64,000 nucleotides of DNA. Origin: Chryseomicrobium palamuruense. Its GTDB lineage: Bacteria > Bacillota > Bacilli > Bacillales_A > Planococcaceae. Within the stretch, counting starts at the first letter, position 1. Each line of letters begins with the position of its first letter. Below the pieces are notes generated by a model. The model saw only the letters and a program-made list of their open reading frames with translations. It searched no databases and had not been told where the DNA came from. The stretch lies in the NCBI RefSeq assembly GCF_042649045.1, contig NZ_JBHSEF010000022.1, positions 156,731-220,730 on the forward strand, read 5' to 3'. The translations under genes and the position numbers were made by a program. Shown here piece by piece: positions 42,858-52,164 of the stretch.

Positions 42858-43742
42858 TTACTCCTCCTGCTCTAATATTTGTATCGCCCTTTTTCCACGG
42901 TGAGTCCCCATTTGTGCACTGTACATCTTCTTTTGATCGACGTAGACTTCAATCGGTTCATCATAAGCCGTTGAGAGTCTGAGCACATCGCCTTGTTGAA
43001 GTGTTAAAAAGTCTCGCACGTCTAAGTCGCAATGACCAAGGACAGCCCGTACTTCAAGTTCTGTCTGTTGGATTCCTGATTCCACCATTTTGCGAACCTG
43101 AACAGATTCCTCATCTTCTTTTCTCGCTATCTTTTCAGAAGCTGTCAGGCGGGGCACGATGGATTCCATTGCGCTATTTGGCACGACCAATTCGAACAAT
43201 CCGGAAGTACTCATCAACTGAACTTCCGTGTCGAGTACGACCACTTTCTCACGTACGTGTAGGGGGAAATTATAATCTTGAGCAAGTTCAATTCGATGTA
43301 ACTTCGTATCGACTGGAAGAATGGCAGATAACGATTCCGCATATAATGCTAACCATTCGTCGGCTAGTTGCTTTAGCAACACTTTGTCGATTTCCGTTAA
43401 CTCTTTCTCATCCGTTTCACCAAGATCCCCACCAAGCAAACGTTCAATGCAGGAGTGAATCAATTTATTCGAAATGATGAGTTGAAAATCACCGCGTAAC
43501 GGTGGAAAGGAACAAATGACGACCACTGTTAACGGATCGGTACTTAGGCTTAATTCTTCATAGGTCATCTGACGAATGGAACTCGGAGCAGCTGTTGTAA
43601 ACTTATCGAGTTTTCCAGTCAGCTGATTCCCGATCAGACGCGATACTTTTTCGTTGACACGCAAAAACGACCGGACATGAAGTTGTGATAATTTACTAGC
43701 GCGTCTAAAATCATAGCTCGCTGCATCGGAACGCGGCACCAT
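42858..43742 (-). CDS. fliM: Flagellar motor switch protein FliM
   Basis: 294 residues from ATG 43742, because AAAGGGG is 7 bases away; the TTG at 43748 is too close to it. The middle domain (SNKLIHSCIERLLGGDLGE) and SpoA-like C-terminus (VRAVLGHCDLDVRDFLTLQQ, then GDVLRLSTAYDEPIEVYVDQ) are clear. FliM links FliG to FliN/FliY and sets rotation direction. The N-terminus (VPRSDAASYDFRRAS) lacks the LSQxEID CheY-binding segment and is shorter than the ~330-residue norm. Confidence 0.88.
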   Translation of the reverse strand: MVPRSDAASYDFRRASKLSQLHVRSFLRVNEKVSRLIGNQLTGKLDKFTTAAPSSIRQMTYEELSLSTDPLTVVVICSFPPLRGDFQLIISNKLIHSCIERLLGGDLGETDEKELTEIDKVLLKQLADEWLALYAESLSAILPVDTKLHRIELAQDYNFPLHVREKVVVLDTEVQLMSTSGLFELVVPNSAMESIVPRLTASEKIARKEDEESVQVRKMVESGIQQTELEVRAVLGHCDLDVRDFLTLQQGDVLRLSTAYDEPIEVYVDQKKMYSAQMGTHRGKRAIQILEQEE

Positions 43743-43756
43743 GGTCAAGCCCCTTT

Positions 43757-43975
43757 CTATAGATCCGTACGATTTAATTTGGGAAGCGTGTGAAGAAGTG
43801 TCAACTCTTGATAAAATGCAGTCACGAGTTTCGACACGTCTGCAGCAGATTCCAAGACGTGGAGTGTCCGTCCGGAAGTAAGAGTGATATACGTATCCGG
43901 CGTCTCCTCAATGCGCTCAATGTAGAGGGCATTAATGGTTACTTTGTTTCGATTTAATTTAGTCAGTATAATCAT
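43757..43975 (-). CDS. swrD: FlbD/SwrD-family protein
   Basis: 72 residues. MIILTKLNRNKVTINALYIE followed by TYITLTSGRTLHVLESAADV is the FlbD (SwrD) pattern. SwrD increases flagellar torque and swarming in Bacillus subtilis. The gene sits between the hook gene and fliM; in B. subtilis fliL would come next, but here fliL is in the motAB cluster. Confidence 0.88.
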   Translation of the reverse strand: MIILTKLNRNKVTINALYIERIEETPDTYITLTSGRTLHVLESAADVSKLVTAFYQELTLLHTLPKLNRTDL

Positions 43976-43993
43976 CGTTATGAGCTCCTAAGC

Positions 43994-44833
43994 TTATCGT
44001 TTCAGGTTCACAAGCTCTTGTAAGATTTCATCAGATGTTGAAATGATTTTTGAGTTCGCTTGGAATCCGCGTTGTGCAATGATCATTTCCGTGAATTCTT
44101 CTGTTAACTCGACGTTTGACATTTCAAGCATTCCGGATTGGATTTGCGTGTCGTTTGATTCTGGTGTAGTGTATAAAATTCCCCCAGGACCAGCAGCATC
44201 CGTCATTTCATAGAGAGAGCCACCTGATTTACGTAACCCCGACGGATTTGGCGGTGCGAAAATTGCAATTTGAACCACATCGTTATTTGGATATTTCAGA
44301 ATTTCTTCTGAACCGTCTGCTTTATTTTTGACTTTAATTGTCCCGTTACTCTCAATTGCAAATGAATCAAAAGCAGTTGGATTAATTTGAATTTCATTCC
44401 CTTTTGTATCTAACAAATGATGACCTTGCGGTGTTTTCAAATAACCAATTTTATCAACAACAAGATTACCTGTTCTAGTCAAATATTCTTTTCTAGGTGC
44501 TGTGACCGGAAGAGGAAGACCATCAGCGCTAACATTCGAATCTTTTACAACAAAGAACCCTTTCCCCATGATAGCAAGGTCCGTTCCTACACCCGTCATC
44601 ATCCCCGAACCAGGGTTATGATTTTGTTGAATACTTGCAGCCGATGACCCTAGACCGACCTGCGCTGGGTTGACGCCAACGCTTGAAACCGTTTGACTGA
44701 GCATATCTTGGAAGACAACCGAGCCTTTTTTAAATCCAACAGTGTTAACATTGGCGATGTTATTCCCGATAACATCTAACTTTGTTTGAAACCCTTTCAT
44801 ACCTGAAACTCCTGAGTACATTGAACGTAACAT
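43994..44833 (-). CDS. flgE: Flagellar hook protein FlgE (FlgG-type name in Bacillus)
   Basis: 279 residues. The rod/hook N-terminus (MLRSMYSGVSGMKGFQTKLD, then VIGNNIANVNTVGFKKG) and C-terminus (SNVELTEEFTEMIIAQRGFQ, then ANSKIISTSDEILQELVNLKR) are conserved. The centre is short, as in the Bacillus hook protein. It comes directly after the hook cap gene flgD. Confidence 0.9.
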   Translation of the reverse strand: MLRSMYSGVSGMKGFQTKLDVIGNNIANVNTVGFKKGSVVFQDMLSQTVSSVGVNPAQVGLGSSAASIQQNHNPGSGMMTGVGTDLAIMGKGFFVVKDSNVSADGLPLPVTAPRKEYLTRTGNLVVDKIGYLKTPQGHHLLDTKGNEIQINPTAFDSFAIESNGTIKVKNKADGSEEILKYPNNDVVQIAIFAPPNPSGLRKSGGSLYEMTDAAGPGGILYTTPESNDTQIQSGMLEMSNVELTEEFTEMIIAQRGFQANSKIISTSDEILQELVNLKR

Positions 44834-44847
44834 GTGTCATTTCCCCT

Positions 44848-45300
44848 TTATTGGTTAGTTTCCGTGGCAGGTGCACTTTCAAGCAGATAAACCGTGTCTA
44901 AGGCAATGCGCTGATCCGAATTTTGAAGTTGGGCAAAGTATTTCCCTTCTTCTTGAATAATCGATTGAATGATTCCACTCTCTGTGGTGTCTGTGTCAGG
45001 GACTTTCCAGGAAATTTGCTTCCCGATCATCTCCGCATAATCTGCCATGGATTTCCCGTTCATCCGTTCTGTATAGGATGTCATGGTTTTATTTAACGAA
45101 GTTAACTGCTCAAGACTTGTAAACTGAGCCATCTGGGCAATAAAGTCTGCATCTTTCATCGGCTCAAGTGGATTTTGATTTCTCAGCTGAGCAATGAGAA
45201 TTTTCATAAATGCATCTTGTCCAAGTCCACGACTAGCCTCTTCTTTTTTGTTCACTGTTGCTGACTGTGTAGCAGCTGAAGTAGTTGATGTAATCTCCAT
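44848..45300 (-). CDS. flgD: Hook cap protein FlgD
   Basis: 150 residues from ATG 45300 (AGGAGG is 7 bases before; ATG 45306 is only 1 base from it). The conserved core GQDAFMKILIAQLRNQNPLE followed by PMKDADFIAQMAQFTSLEQL is FlgD. It caps the growing hook during assembly. The protein is of the short Bacillus type without long C-terminal Ig-like domains. Confidence 0.92.
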   Translation of the reverse strand: MEITSTTSAATQSATVNKKEEASRGLGQDAFMKILIAQLRNQNPLEPMKDADFIAQMAQFTSLEQLTSLNKTMTSYTERMNGKSMADYAEMIGKQISWKVPDTDTTESGIIQSIIQEEGKYFAQLQNSDQRIALDTVYLLESAPATETNQ

Positions 45301-45311
45301 TCTCATGCCTC

Positions 45312-46652
45312 CTAAACGCTGTAATCCACTGCTCGAGACGTGTCTTCATCATGAATCTCTATCTCTTCGTTTACTTCATCTGACCAATCCAGTTGATTGT
45401 CTTTGTTAGAAGTGTTTTGCTCTGTACCTGGTTGATAGTTTGGTCGCTCACGTTCAAAGTCTTCTTCACCAAACAACTCTATATCCAGTTGGTCTACTTG
45501 AATCCCTTGATCCTGTAAAGACTGACGAAGTTGTGGCAACTGCATCTCTAAAATGTCTTTAGTAATTGTAGAAGAGGCCGTGAGCTGTGCATGCATCTTC
45601 CCGTCTTGCATCGAAACGACAATATCAATGTGCCCTAAATTTTCTGGGAATACTTGAATCCGGAGCGTCTGACCCCCATCACCAATTGCTTGTCTCAGTG
45701 GCACTGCCATATTCCTCGCAAACTCAAATCGGAACTTCTCAAATTCCGGCTTCGTCACATCCAAACTCTCTACACTGTCCTGCTGAAATTCATTAGGTAG
45801 TTCAGGTGCTTGAAGTGGAACTATCACTTGTGGTTCAGCTGGTATTGGTGATTTGAGAACAGGGCTTGTTTCAGCTTTCAAAACAGGACTTAAATCACTT
45901 TCAAGAATAGGGTTGGTTTCTGAATCGAGAAGGGTTGTTGTTTCTTCATTCAGAACAGGGCTCGAATCTGTTTGTAGAACAGGGTTCACATCACTTTCGA
46001 GACCTGTGCTAGAATCTACTTTTAGAACAGGGTTCACATCACTTTCGAGAACAGGGCTCGAATCTACTTTTAGAACAGCGCTCATTCCGGTTTCAAGAAC
46101 AGGGCTTAAATTACTTTGAAGAACAGGTCTGCCCTCTCCTCCTTTATTCACCGACCATTTTGCTAAACTTTCGAGTTGCTTTGTCGATAGTATAGGAGTA
46201 GATGTTGAGATGAATTTTCTTCCGTCTCCCCCCTCAAAATGCGTTCGTATAGCGAATAAGGGGATAGATGCGGAACTTTGTTGAGAGTCTAGACTTTCGC
46301 TCAATGTGTCGGATTTGTCTTGATTCATATGAACTTCAGCATTTTCTTGCTGTTCAGAACTCATGTTCAAGGTTTCTTCCACTGGCGCTGTGGGTATAGA
46401 ACTCATAGTTTCTACAAAATCCGTTCGTATAGTTTCGGCCGTTTCAACCGTCTCTTCTTCGAGAGGAACCTGGTTGGCTTTTGTCTCTGTGAAAGATTCA
46501 CTAGATGGCACGGTTGAACTTTGCATACCTGTTAACAAACTTTGAAACAATCCCGGGGTGTATGACGGCTTTGTATGTACTGTAGTTTCGGCTTTGTCAC
46601 CTGTTAATTCTGCGAATAATAAACTAGCTTTTGAGAGTTGAATAAGAATCAC
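45312..46652 (-). CDS. fliK: Hook-length control protein FliK with octapeptide repeats
   Basis: Up to 446 residues. The C-terminal FliK domain (QTLRIQVFPENLGHIDIVVS, then MQLPQLRQSLQDQGIQVDQL) is clear and would switch FlhB. The N-terminal half is low in conservation, and residues 176-271 are twelve 8-residue units of PVLxxDxS type. The start is unclear: GTG 46652 is 0-2 bases from AGGAGG, while the ATT at 46643 is well spaced, so an unusual initiator is possible. It overlaps nothing and follows fliJ by 3 bases. Confidence 0.82.
   Translation of the reverse strand: MILIQLSKASLLFAELTGDKAETTVHTKPSYTPGLFQSLLTGMQSSTVPSSESFTETKANQVPLEEETVETAETIRTDFVETMSSIPTAPVEETLNMSSEQQENAEVHMNQDKSDTLSESLDSQQSSASIPLFAIRTHFEGGDGRKFISTSTPILSTKQLESLAKWSVNKGGEGRPVLQSNLSPVLETGMSAVLKVDSSPVLESDVNPVLKVDSSTGLESDVNPVLQTDSSPVLNEETTTLLDSETNPILESDLSPVLKAETSPVLKSPIPAEPQVIVPLQAPELPNEFQQDSVESLDVTKPEFEKFRFEFARNMAVPLRQAIGDGGQTLRIQVFPENLGHIDIVVSMQDGKMHAQLTASSTITKDILEMQLPQLRQSLQDQGIQVDQLDIELFGEEDFERERPNYQPGTEQNTSNKDNQLDWSDEVNEEIEIHDEDTSRAVDYSV
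45840..46127 (-). repeat. 24-bp tandem repeats inside fliK
   Basis: Twelve in-frame 24-bp units encode PVLESDVN, PVLKVDSS and close variants. The nucleotide copies share AGAACAGGG and related blocks on the plus strand, so they arose by duplication, not by convergence. Confidence 0.85.
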
Positions 46653-46655
46653 CTC

Positions 46656-47102
46656 CTAACGTGGTATCGGTTGTGCATAACGAAGAGTACTGGTTTCGTC
46701 AGCAACTTTTTGTTCTAGCTTTGTTGCTTCATGAAGGAATGTGGTTTTTGCCGTTTCCTTTAAGCGGTCCCACTTCTTTTGTTCAATCGAGGTTTCCATC
46801 AGTTGCCTTTCGACTTTGGACATTTTCTGATTAAGGAAGAATTGGGCCCGTTCACTCGATTGGATCTGTTCGCCTACATAGTCTTCGATATACATATAGT
46901 TTTTCAAATCGGCTACCCGTATCCCTTGTTGTTGTTCAAGTAACTTCTTTTCTTCGAGCTCATTCAAGTGGTGAAGCCACTTTAATTTTTCTTGTTCCGA
47001 TTGTTCAATGGACTGTTTAACCTGGGACACTTCTGTCTGTACAGCTTTTTGTTCCATTTCTTTCACATCTAAGATGCGTTGATATTTGTAGTGAAACGTC
47101 AT
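46656..47102 (-). CDS. fliJ: Flagellar export chaperone FliJ
   Basis: 148 residues, nearly all coiled coil. FHYKYQRILDVKEMEQKAVQ followed by TEVSQVKQSIEQSEQEKLKW is the FliJ start, and LETSIEQKKWDRLKE-type spacing near the end is typical. FliJ works with the FliI ATPase and docks on FlhA. It overlaps fliI by 4 bases. Confidence 0.85.
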   Translation of the reverse strand: MTFHYKYQRILDVKEMEQKAVQTEVSQVKQSIEQSEQEKLKWLHHLNELEEKKLLEQQQGIRVADLKNYMYIEDYVGEQIQSSERAQFFLNQKMSKVERQLMETSIEQKKWDRLKETAKTTFLHEATKLEQKVADETSTLRYAQPIPR

Positions 47103-48424
47103 GTCGTCTTCCCTCCAAATTCACGGATCAACTGATCAACAGTATGTTCAAAAGCATTCGGTTCTTCTCTTTCTTGTACGATGAACTGCCGGATTAACGG
47201 ATACAGGTTGACTGCTTCATCCAGTTCTGGTTGGCCACCCGGTTTATAGGCACCAATGGCGAGCAAATCTTCTGCTTCTTGGTAAGTTGCGAGCATTCGT
47301 TTAAACTTCCGGGCCGCTTCTCTATGTTCAAGCGTGACCAAATCGTCCATCAAACGGCTAACACTAGCTGTGATATCGATAGCTGGAAATAATCCTTTTT
47401 GTGCAATTTTCCGACTTAAGATGATATGACCATCTAAGATTCCACGCACCGCATCCGAAATCGGTTCATTAAAATCATCCCCGTCAACTAAGACCGTATA
47501 GATAGCTGTTATGCTTCCTTTCGCGGATGTACCAGACCTTTCGAGAAGCTGCGGAAGTTTCGTAAAAACACTTGGTGTGTACCCTTTTGTCGTTGGTGGT
47601 TCACCAATAGCGAGTCCAAGTTCCCGTTGTGCCATTGCAAATCGCGTAACAGAGTCCATCAGAAGCAGCACTTGATTGCCTTGCTCCCGGAAGTATTCGG
47701 CAACAGCAGTAGCCGTCATCGCTCCTTTAATACGTTGCAGTGGTGACTGATCGGAAGTCACTGCAACGACAACGGATTTCTTTCTCGTTTCATCACTCAG
47801 ATCTCGCTCAATGAACTCGCGCACTTCTCTTCCACGTTCCCCAATAAGAGCAATCACAATGATGTCAGCTTCTGTTTGACGAGCAATCATTCCAAGAAGT
47901 GTGCTTTTTCCAACACCACTACCTGCGAAGAGGCCAATCCTTTGACCTTTTCCGACGGTTAGTAGCCCGTCGATAGCCTTCACACCCAGTTCAAGCGGTT
48001 CAGTTATACGTGGCCTTGTTAAAGGGCTAGGTGGTGCTTGCTCTGTTTTCATGTTAACTAGACCGGACGGCAGCTTTGTCGCATCTATCGGACGACCAAA
48101 TCCGTCAATAAATGAACCAAGTAATGCTTGTCCGACCTTGATTTGCAACGAACGTTGTGTTGCTACGACGAGACATCCTGGTCCGATTTGCGACAAATCA
48201 CCAAATGGCATGAGCATTAACCGGCTTTCCCGAAACCCCACAACTTCCGCTTCAATAGGTGTTGCGAATTCGCTCGGATAGATCAAGCAAATCTCCCCAA
48301 TTGTTGCATGCGGCCCAAGAGATTCTACTGTGAGACCGATGACTTGCGTCACCTTGCCATGTTTTCTGACAGGCTGGACAGCTTTGATTTCATCCAAATA
48401 CAAATCAAGATTCGGCTTGTTCAT
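47099..48424 (-). CDS. fliI: Flagellum-specific ATPase FliI
   Basis: 441 residues from ATG 48424, with GAGGAGC upstream and inside the end of fliH. The Walker A loop is GLFAGSGVGKSTLLGMIA, Walker B VLLLMDSVTRFAMAQRE, and GERGREVREFIERDL and GYTPSVFTKLPQLLERSG are conserved. FliI is the F1-beta-like hexameric ATPase of flagellar export. Confidence 0.95.
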   Translation of the reverse strand: MNKPNLDLYLDEIKAVQPVRKHGKVTQVIGLTVESLGPHATIGEICLIYPSEFATPIEAEVVGFRESRLMLMPFGDLSQIGPGCLVVATQRSLQIKVGQALLGSFIDGFGRPIDATKLPSGLVNMKTEQAPPSPLTRPRITEPLELGVKAIDGLLTVGKGQRIGLFAGSGVGKSTLLGMIARQTEADIIVIALIGERGREVREFIERDLSDETRKKSVVVAVTSDQSPLQRIKGAMTATAVAEYFREQGNQVLLLMDSVTRFAMAQRELGLAIGEPPTTKGYTPSVFTKLPQLLERSGTSAKGSITAIYTVLVDGDDFNEPISDAVRGILDGHIILSRKIAQKGLFPAIDITASVSRLMDDLVTLEHREAARKFKRMLATYQEAEDLLAIGAYKPGGQPELDEAVNLYPLIRQFIVQEREEPNAFEHTVDQLIREFGGKTT

Positions 48425-49190
48425 CGGTATGCTCCTCAACTAGCGACATCAAATGACCTTTAATTGCGGCTAACTGACTATCGAGACGGGCATCATACCT
48501 GCTCGCTTGGGTATGAATCAACACATCACCAGGAACAAGTTCTTTTACGGGCATGATGACGAGTGGTGTAAATGGTGGCAACAAGCTTTCAAGTTCCTCT
48601 TTTCGTACATGAACATACTCATAGTCCGGAACAGATACTTGAAGCGTTACTTCTTGCGCATCTTCAACAAGCTTGATGTGTTGTTTGACGAGGTGCATGA
48701 CCGCATCTGGTTGAACTTGAATGGCATCTGTCATGATTTTTCGAGCAATGGCAGTTGCTATTTCAATCAGTTCTTGTTCTGCTTGTAGCAAGTACCTACG
48801 CCTATCTTCTGTCGCTGATAAGACAATTGCATGAATCACATTTGTTTGCTCTTCTAACCAAGCTTCCGCTTCTGCTTCTGCCTTCTGCTTTCCTTCTTGG
48901 TAACCCAGTTCAACCGCCTGCACTTTTAATTCATCTGCTTGCTCACTCGCAAGCCGTGCATTTTCCTGTAAGTAATCGTGTCGTTCTTCTTCAAGTTGGA
49001 CTCGGAGAAGTTGCAACTGATTGGCAAGCTCATCATGTTGTTGTCTTAGTTGTGTGATTTTATCAACTAGCAAAGGCTCTTCTTGTTCGTCCGCCGATTG
49101 GTGTACGGTAGTACGAACAATACGAGTTGGGATGGCTTTTGGAATCGCCGTTACTGCTGAAGCTTTGATCACATTACTCAATAATGTCAT
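48405..49190 (-). CDS. fliH: Flagellar export stator FliH
   Basis: 261 residues. A long charged helical N-terminus (HDELANQLQLLRVQLEEERH) leads to the conserved region with AVELGYQEGKQKAEAEAEAW and IARKIMTDAIQVQPDAVMHL. FliH binds FliI and FliN/Y and controls the ATPase. It overlaps fliG by 17 and fliI by about 20 bases. Confidence 0.88.
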   Translation of the reverse strand: MTLLSNVIKASAVTAIPKAIPTRIVRTTVHQSADEQEEPLLVDKITQLRQQHDELANQLQLLRVQLEEERHDYLQENARLASEQADELKVQAVELGYQEGKQKAEAEAEAWLEEQTNVIHAIVLSATEDRRRYLLQAEQELIEIATAIARKIMTDAIQVQPDAVMHLVKQHIKLVEDAQEVTLQVSVPDYEYVHVRKEELESLLPPFTPLVIMPVKELVPGDVLIHTQASRYDARLDSQLAAIKGHLMSLVEEHTDEQAES

Positions 49191-50202
49191 CCCCTTCGCC
49201 GTCTGGGCGTCTAATCATAATTTCACCATCTTGCTCAAGCTGGCGGACGATGTTGACGATGGTCGCTTGTGACTCTTCCACATCTTTCAGTTTGAGTGGG
49301 CCGGTTATTTCAAGTTCCTCTAGAATATTTTCAGCTCGACGTGTCGAAATACTCTTAAGAAGCAAGGCACGTAGTTCTTCGTCTGTTACTTTTAATGCAC
49401 GAACCAGATCCTCGTCCGTAACGTCCTGCATGACGCGCTGTAAAGACCTTGCATCAAGAAGCGGTAAGTTCTCGAACACGAACATCTTTTTGCGAATCTT
49501 CGCGACAAGTAACGGATCCGACTGTTCGAGATTCTCAAGAATTGACTTCTCTGTACTGCGCTCCACTTGATTTAGAAGGGTAACAATAGAATCGACACCA
49601 TCATAGTCACTATACGTACCCGATGATGACGTAGAGAGCTTCGATTCGATAACCCGTTCGATTTCCTCTACGATCTCATACGAGGGCGGAGTTAATAACG
49701 CAATTCGCTTCGCCACTTCGGAACGTTTTGGATCTTGCAATAACGATAAAATAGCAGAAGCTTTAATCGAATCGAGTTGTGATAAAACCACAGCAATTGT
49801 TTGTGGGTGCTCATCTTTTAATGCCACAAAGATACTCTGCGTATCGACACTACGAGCAAATTGGAATGGTTTAGGACGTGCTTTCGAAGTAATACGTAAA
49901 ACTACTTCTTTTGCTTTTTCTGGTCCTAATGCTTTCTCGAGTACTTCTTGCGCGTAATCAATCCCGCCCTCGTTGATATAGTCTTGAGCCATCATCAATT
50001 CGTAGAATTCATCAATGACATTTTTCGTTTGACTGTTCTTCAAGTGTCGTACTTTTGCAATTTCAATCGATAACATATCGATTTCCGCTTCACTTAGATG
50101 CTTAAAAATCTCTGCAGAGGAATCCGGACCAAGCCCGACCATTAAGATGGCTGCTTTTTGAATTCCTCGTAGAGGCGGTGTAGTAGTGGCAATGGCTGTC
50201 AT
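49174..50202 (-). CDS. fliG: Flagellar motor switch protein FliG
   Basis: 342 residues. The N-terminus (GIQKAAILMVGLGPDSSAEI) and middle EHPQTIAVVLSQLDSIKASA are conserved, and the C-terminal torque helix FVFENLPLLDARSLQRVMQD carries the charged residues that meet MotA. FliG couples the MotAB stator to rotation. AAAGGAGGG precedes the ATG. Confidence 0.95.
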   Translation of the reverse strand: MTAIATTTPPLRGIQKAAILMVGLGPDSSAEIFKHLSEAEIDMLSIEIAKVRHLKNSQTKNVIDEFYELMMAQDYINEGGIDYAQEVLEKALGPEKAKEVVLRITSKARPKPFQFARSVDTQSIFVALKDEHPQTIAVVLSQLDSIKASAILSLLQDPKRSEVAKRIALLTPPSYEIVEEIERVIESKLSTSSSGTYSDYDGVDSIVTLLNQVERSTEKSILENLEQSDPLLVAKIRKKMFVFENLPLLDARSLQRVMQDVTDEDLVRALKVTDEELRALLLKSISTRRAENILEELEITGPLKLKDVEESQATIVNIVRQLEQDGEIMIRRPDGEGDDIIE

Positions 50203-50214
50203 CGAATCCCTCCT

Positions 50215-51831
50215 TTACTTATCTGTCATCCATGAACGTAATAATTTCGCAAAATCGTCTGGCTGATTCTTGGCCAGATTTTCAATGACGTCACGTTTTG
50301 GATTGGTTTTCATTTCAACGGCAAATTCTTCTGCTTCTTTTTCAGCTATCTGAACGAGAGCCTCTTGTTCCATCGTATCGTAGAACTCTTCTTCTTTCTG
50401 TTTGCGCATGCGTGCAATGATGATAAATGCCACGATGACAAGTGCAAGTAGTGCAGCTCCAGCAATTATGTAGAAATATGGATTGCTTAATAAACGATCG
50501 ATTGAAAGAGGTTCTTCTTCAGCAACCAAGCCTTGTTTCCCTAAGAACTCGGTTGCAAATACCGTCACTCTGTCATCCACAATCAATTCATCTTCTGGCA
50601 TATCATTCAAACTTAGTGACGCTAATACGATATTGGATACAAGTGAACGAATTTCGTTCATGAGTTCAGGTGAAAGACTTGTTGCATCACCTGGAACCGG
50701 GGGTTCAATCCCTACGTTGACGGTTAAATCATCAATGATGTATGGGTTCTTTTCAATCTGGCGCTGGATTCGGTTGATCTCACGGTTGATCCGCTCTTCT
50801 GTTCGTTCAGAATCACTCGTGGATGATCCACCCACACCTGGGAAGTTTGGAATTTCAGATTCATCCGTTCCTGTAGCGTCTTCTTCTCCCCCATTTTCAC
50901 CGGTATACGATTCCACAATTCGCTCGACACTAATATCAAGGCCTTGATTGGTTTCTTCAATCGGTGCTTCCACTAAATTTTCTTCACGTTTTTCCGTTGT
51001 GAAATCGACACTTGCTGTGACAGAGACAATGACTTTGTCTTGTCCTACTAGCATGCCCAACATTTGTTGGATTTCACGCTGAATATCCGTTTCTATACCT
51101 TTTTTGACTTCACGTTGTTGTTGGTAAATCGAAAGTGTGGTGTCCGCTTGTCCTTCACTTTGCGCCTCATATACTTGACCGTTTTGGTCCATGATGACAA
51201 TCTCTTCCGGCGGAAGGTTTGGCACACTCTTACTGATCAAGTGATACAAGCCGTTTACTTGTGCCTGCTCAAGGTAAAATCCCGGATTACTGCGAAGAAC
51301 AACTGAAGCACTTGCCGTTTTTGTATCTTCACTGATCCAGATAGACTCTTTCGGAAGAGTGATCATGACATTAGCATTCTGTACACCTTCAATTTGACGA
51401 ATCAAGTTGGAGATTTCGGTTTGCATCGCGTCACGTTCGACGACATCGAAATGTCGATCGGTCATTCCCATCCCCATATTTTCACTGAAGATGTTGTAGC
51501 TGACGCTCCCGTTTCGTGGAATTCCTTCTGCAGCAAGTGCCAACTTCAGTTCGTTGACCTCTTCTCGCGGTACGCTTAGTGAGGTCCCGTCTGGTGCCAC
51601 CTCTACTGCAATTCCTCGCTCTTCAATCGCCGCTTTCACTTCTCCTGCTTCTGCTGGTGTCAAATCGTTGTATAAAACAGCCATTGGCGTACGTGTCAGA
51701 AAGAACACCACAAGCCATAAAAGAAGAAGTGTCGCGAAGAAACTTCCTCCCGCAATGAGTTTCGTTTTGCGTGGAGTTGACTTCCAAGTATCCATTGTCT
51801 TTATTCGAATTTGATTAAATTGTTCCTTCAT
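50215..51831 (-). CDS. fliF: Flagellar MS-ring protein FliF
   Basis: 538 residues. Two membrane helices (about 27-47 and 440-460) flank the ring-building motifs (YNDLTPAEAGEVKAAIEERG, then NLIRQIEGVQNANVMITLPK and ASVVLRSNPGFYLEQAQVNG). The C-terminal end (VIENLAKNQPDDFAKLLRSW) is the FliG-binding tail. FliF forms the membrane ring on which the export gate and C-ring assemble. Confidence 0.95.
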   Translation of the reverse strand: MKEQFNQIRIKTMDTWKSTPRKTKLIAGGSFFATLLLLWLVVFFLTRTPMAVLYNDLTPAEAGEVKAAIEERGIAVEVAPDGTSLSVPREEVNELKLALAAEGIPRNGSVSYNIFSENMGMGMTDRHFDVVERDAMQTEISNLIRQIEGVQNANVMITLPKESIWISEDTKTASASVVLRSNPGFYLEQAQVNGLYHLISKSVPNLPPEEIVIMDQNGQVYEAQSEGQADTTLSIYQQQREVKKGIETDIQREIQQMLGMLVGQDKVIVSVTASVDFTTEKREENLVEAPIEETNQGLDISVERIVESYTGENGGEEDATGTDESEIPNFPGVGGSSTSDSERTEERINREINRIQRQIEKNPYIIDDLTVNVGIEPPVPGDATSLSPELMNEIRSLVSNIVLASLSLNDMPEDELIVDDRVTVFATEFLGKQGLVAEEEPLSIDRLLSNPYFYIIAGAALLALVIVAFIIIARMRKQKEEEFYDTMEQEALVQIAEKEAEEFAVEMKTNPKRDVIENLAKNQPDDFAKLLRSWMTDK

Positions 51832-51855
51832 CTACGTTCCACGCCCATTCATTAC

Positions 51856-52152
51856 CTAGACTTGCATTCGCATGACTTCTTGATAAGCTTCAATCATTTT
51901 GTTCCGGACTTGCATGGTGAGTTCGAGTGACAGACTTGCTTTTTGTGCAGCTACCATCACTTGATGCACGTCTTCGACTTGTCCTGTGACGAGTCCTGTT
52001 GTGAGTTGATCTGACGCTTTTTGTGCGTGATCTACTTTTTGAATCGACTGAGATAAGAACTGTTGAAAATCAGCACCTGCCACTTTAGGTTCTATAGGCT
52101 TTATAAATTCAGGCTGCAAAAAATTTGCTGCCACTCCTTGCAACGGATTCAT
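51856..52152 (-). CDS. fliE: Flagellar rod-MS-ring adapter FliE
   Basis: 98 residues. The end VMVAAQKASLSLELTMQVRN followed by KMIEAYQEVMRMQV is the FliE signature. FliE joins the MS ring to the first rod subunits. Confidence 0.92.
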   Translation of the reverse strand: MNPLQGVAANFLQPEFIKPIEPKVAGADFQQFLSQSIQKVDHAQKASDQLTTGLVTGQVEDVHQVMVAAQKASLSLELTMQVRNKMIEAYQEVMRMQV

Positions 52153-52164
52153 TTACGTTCCTCC

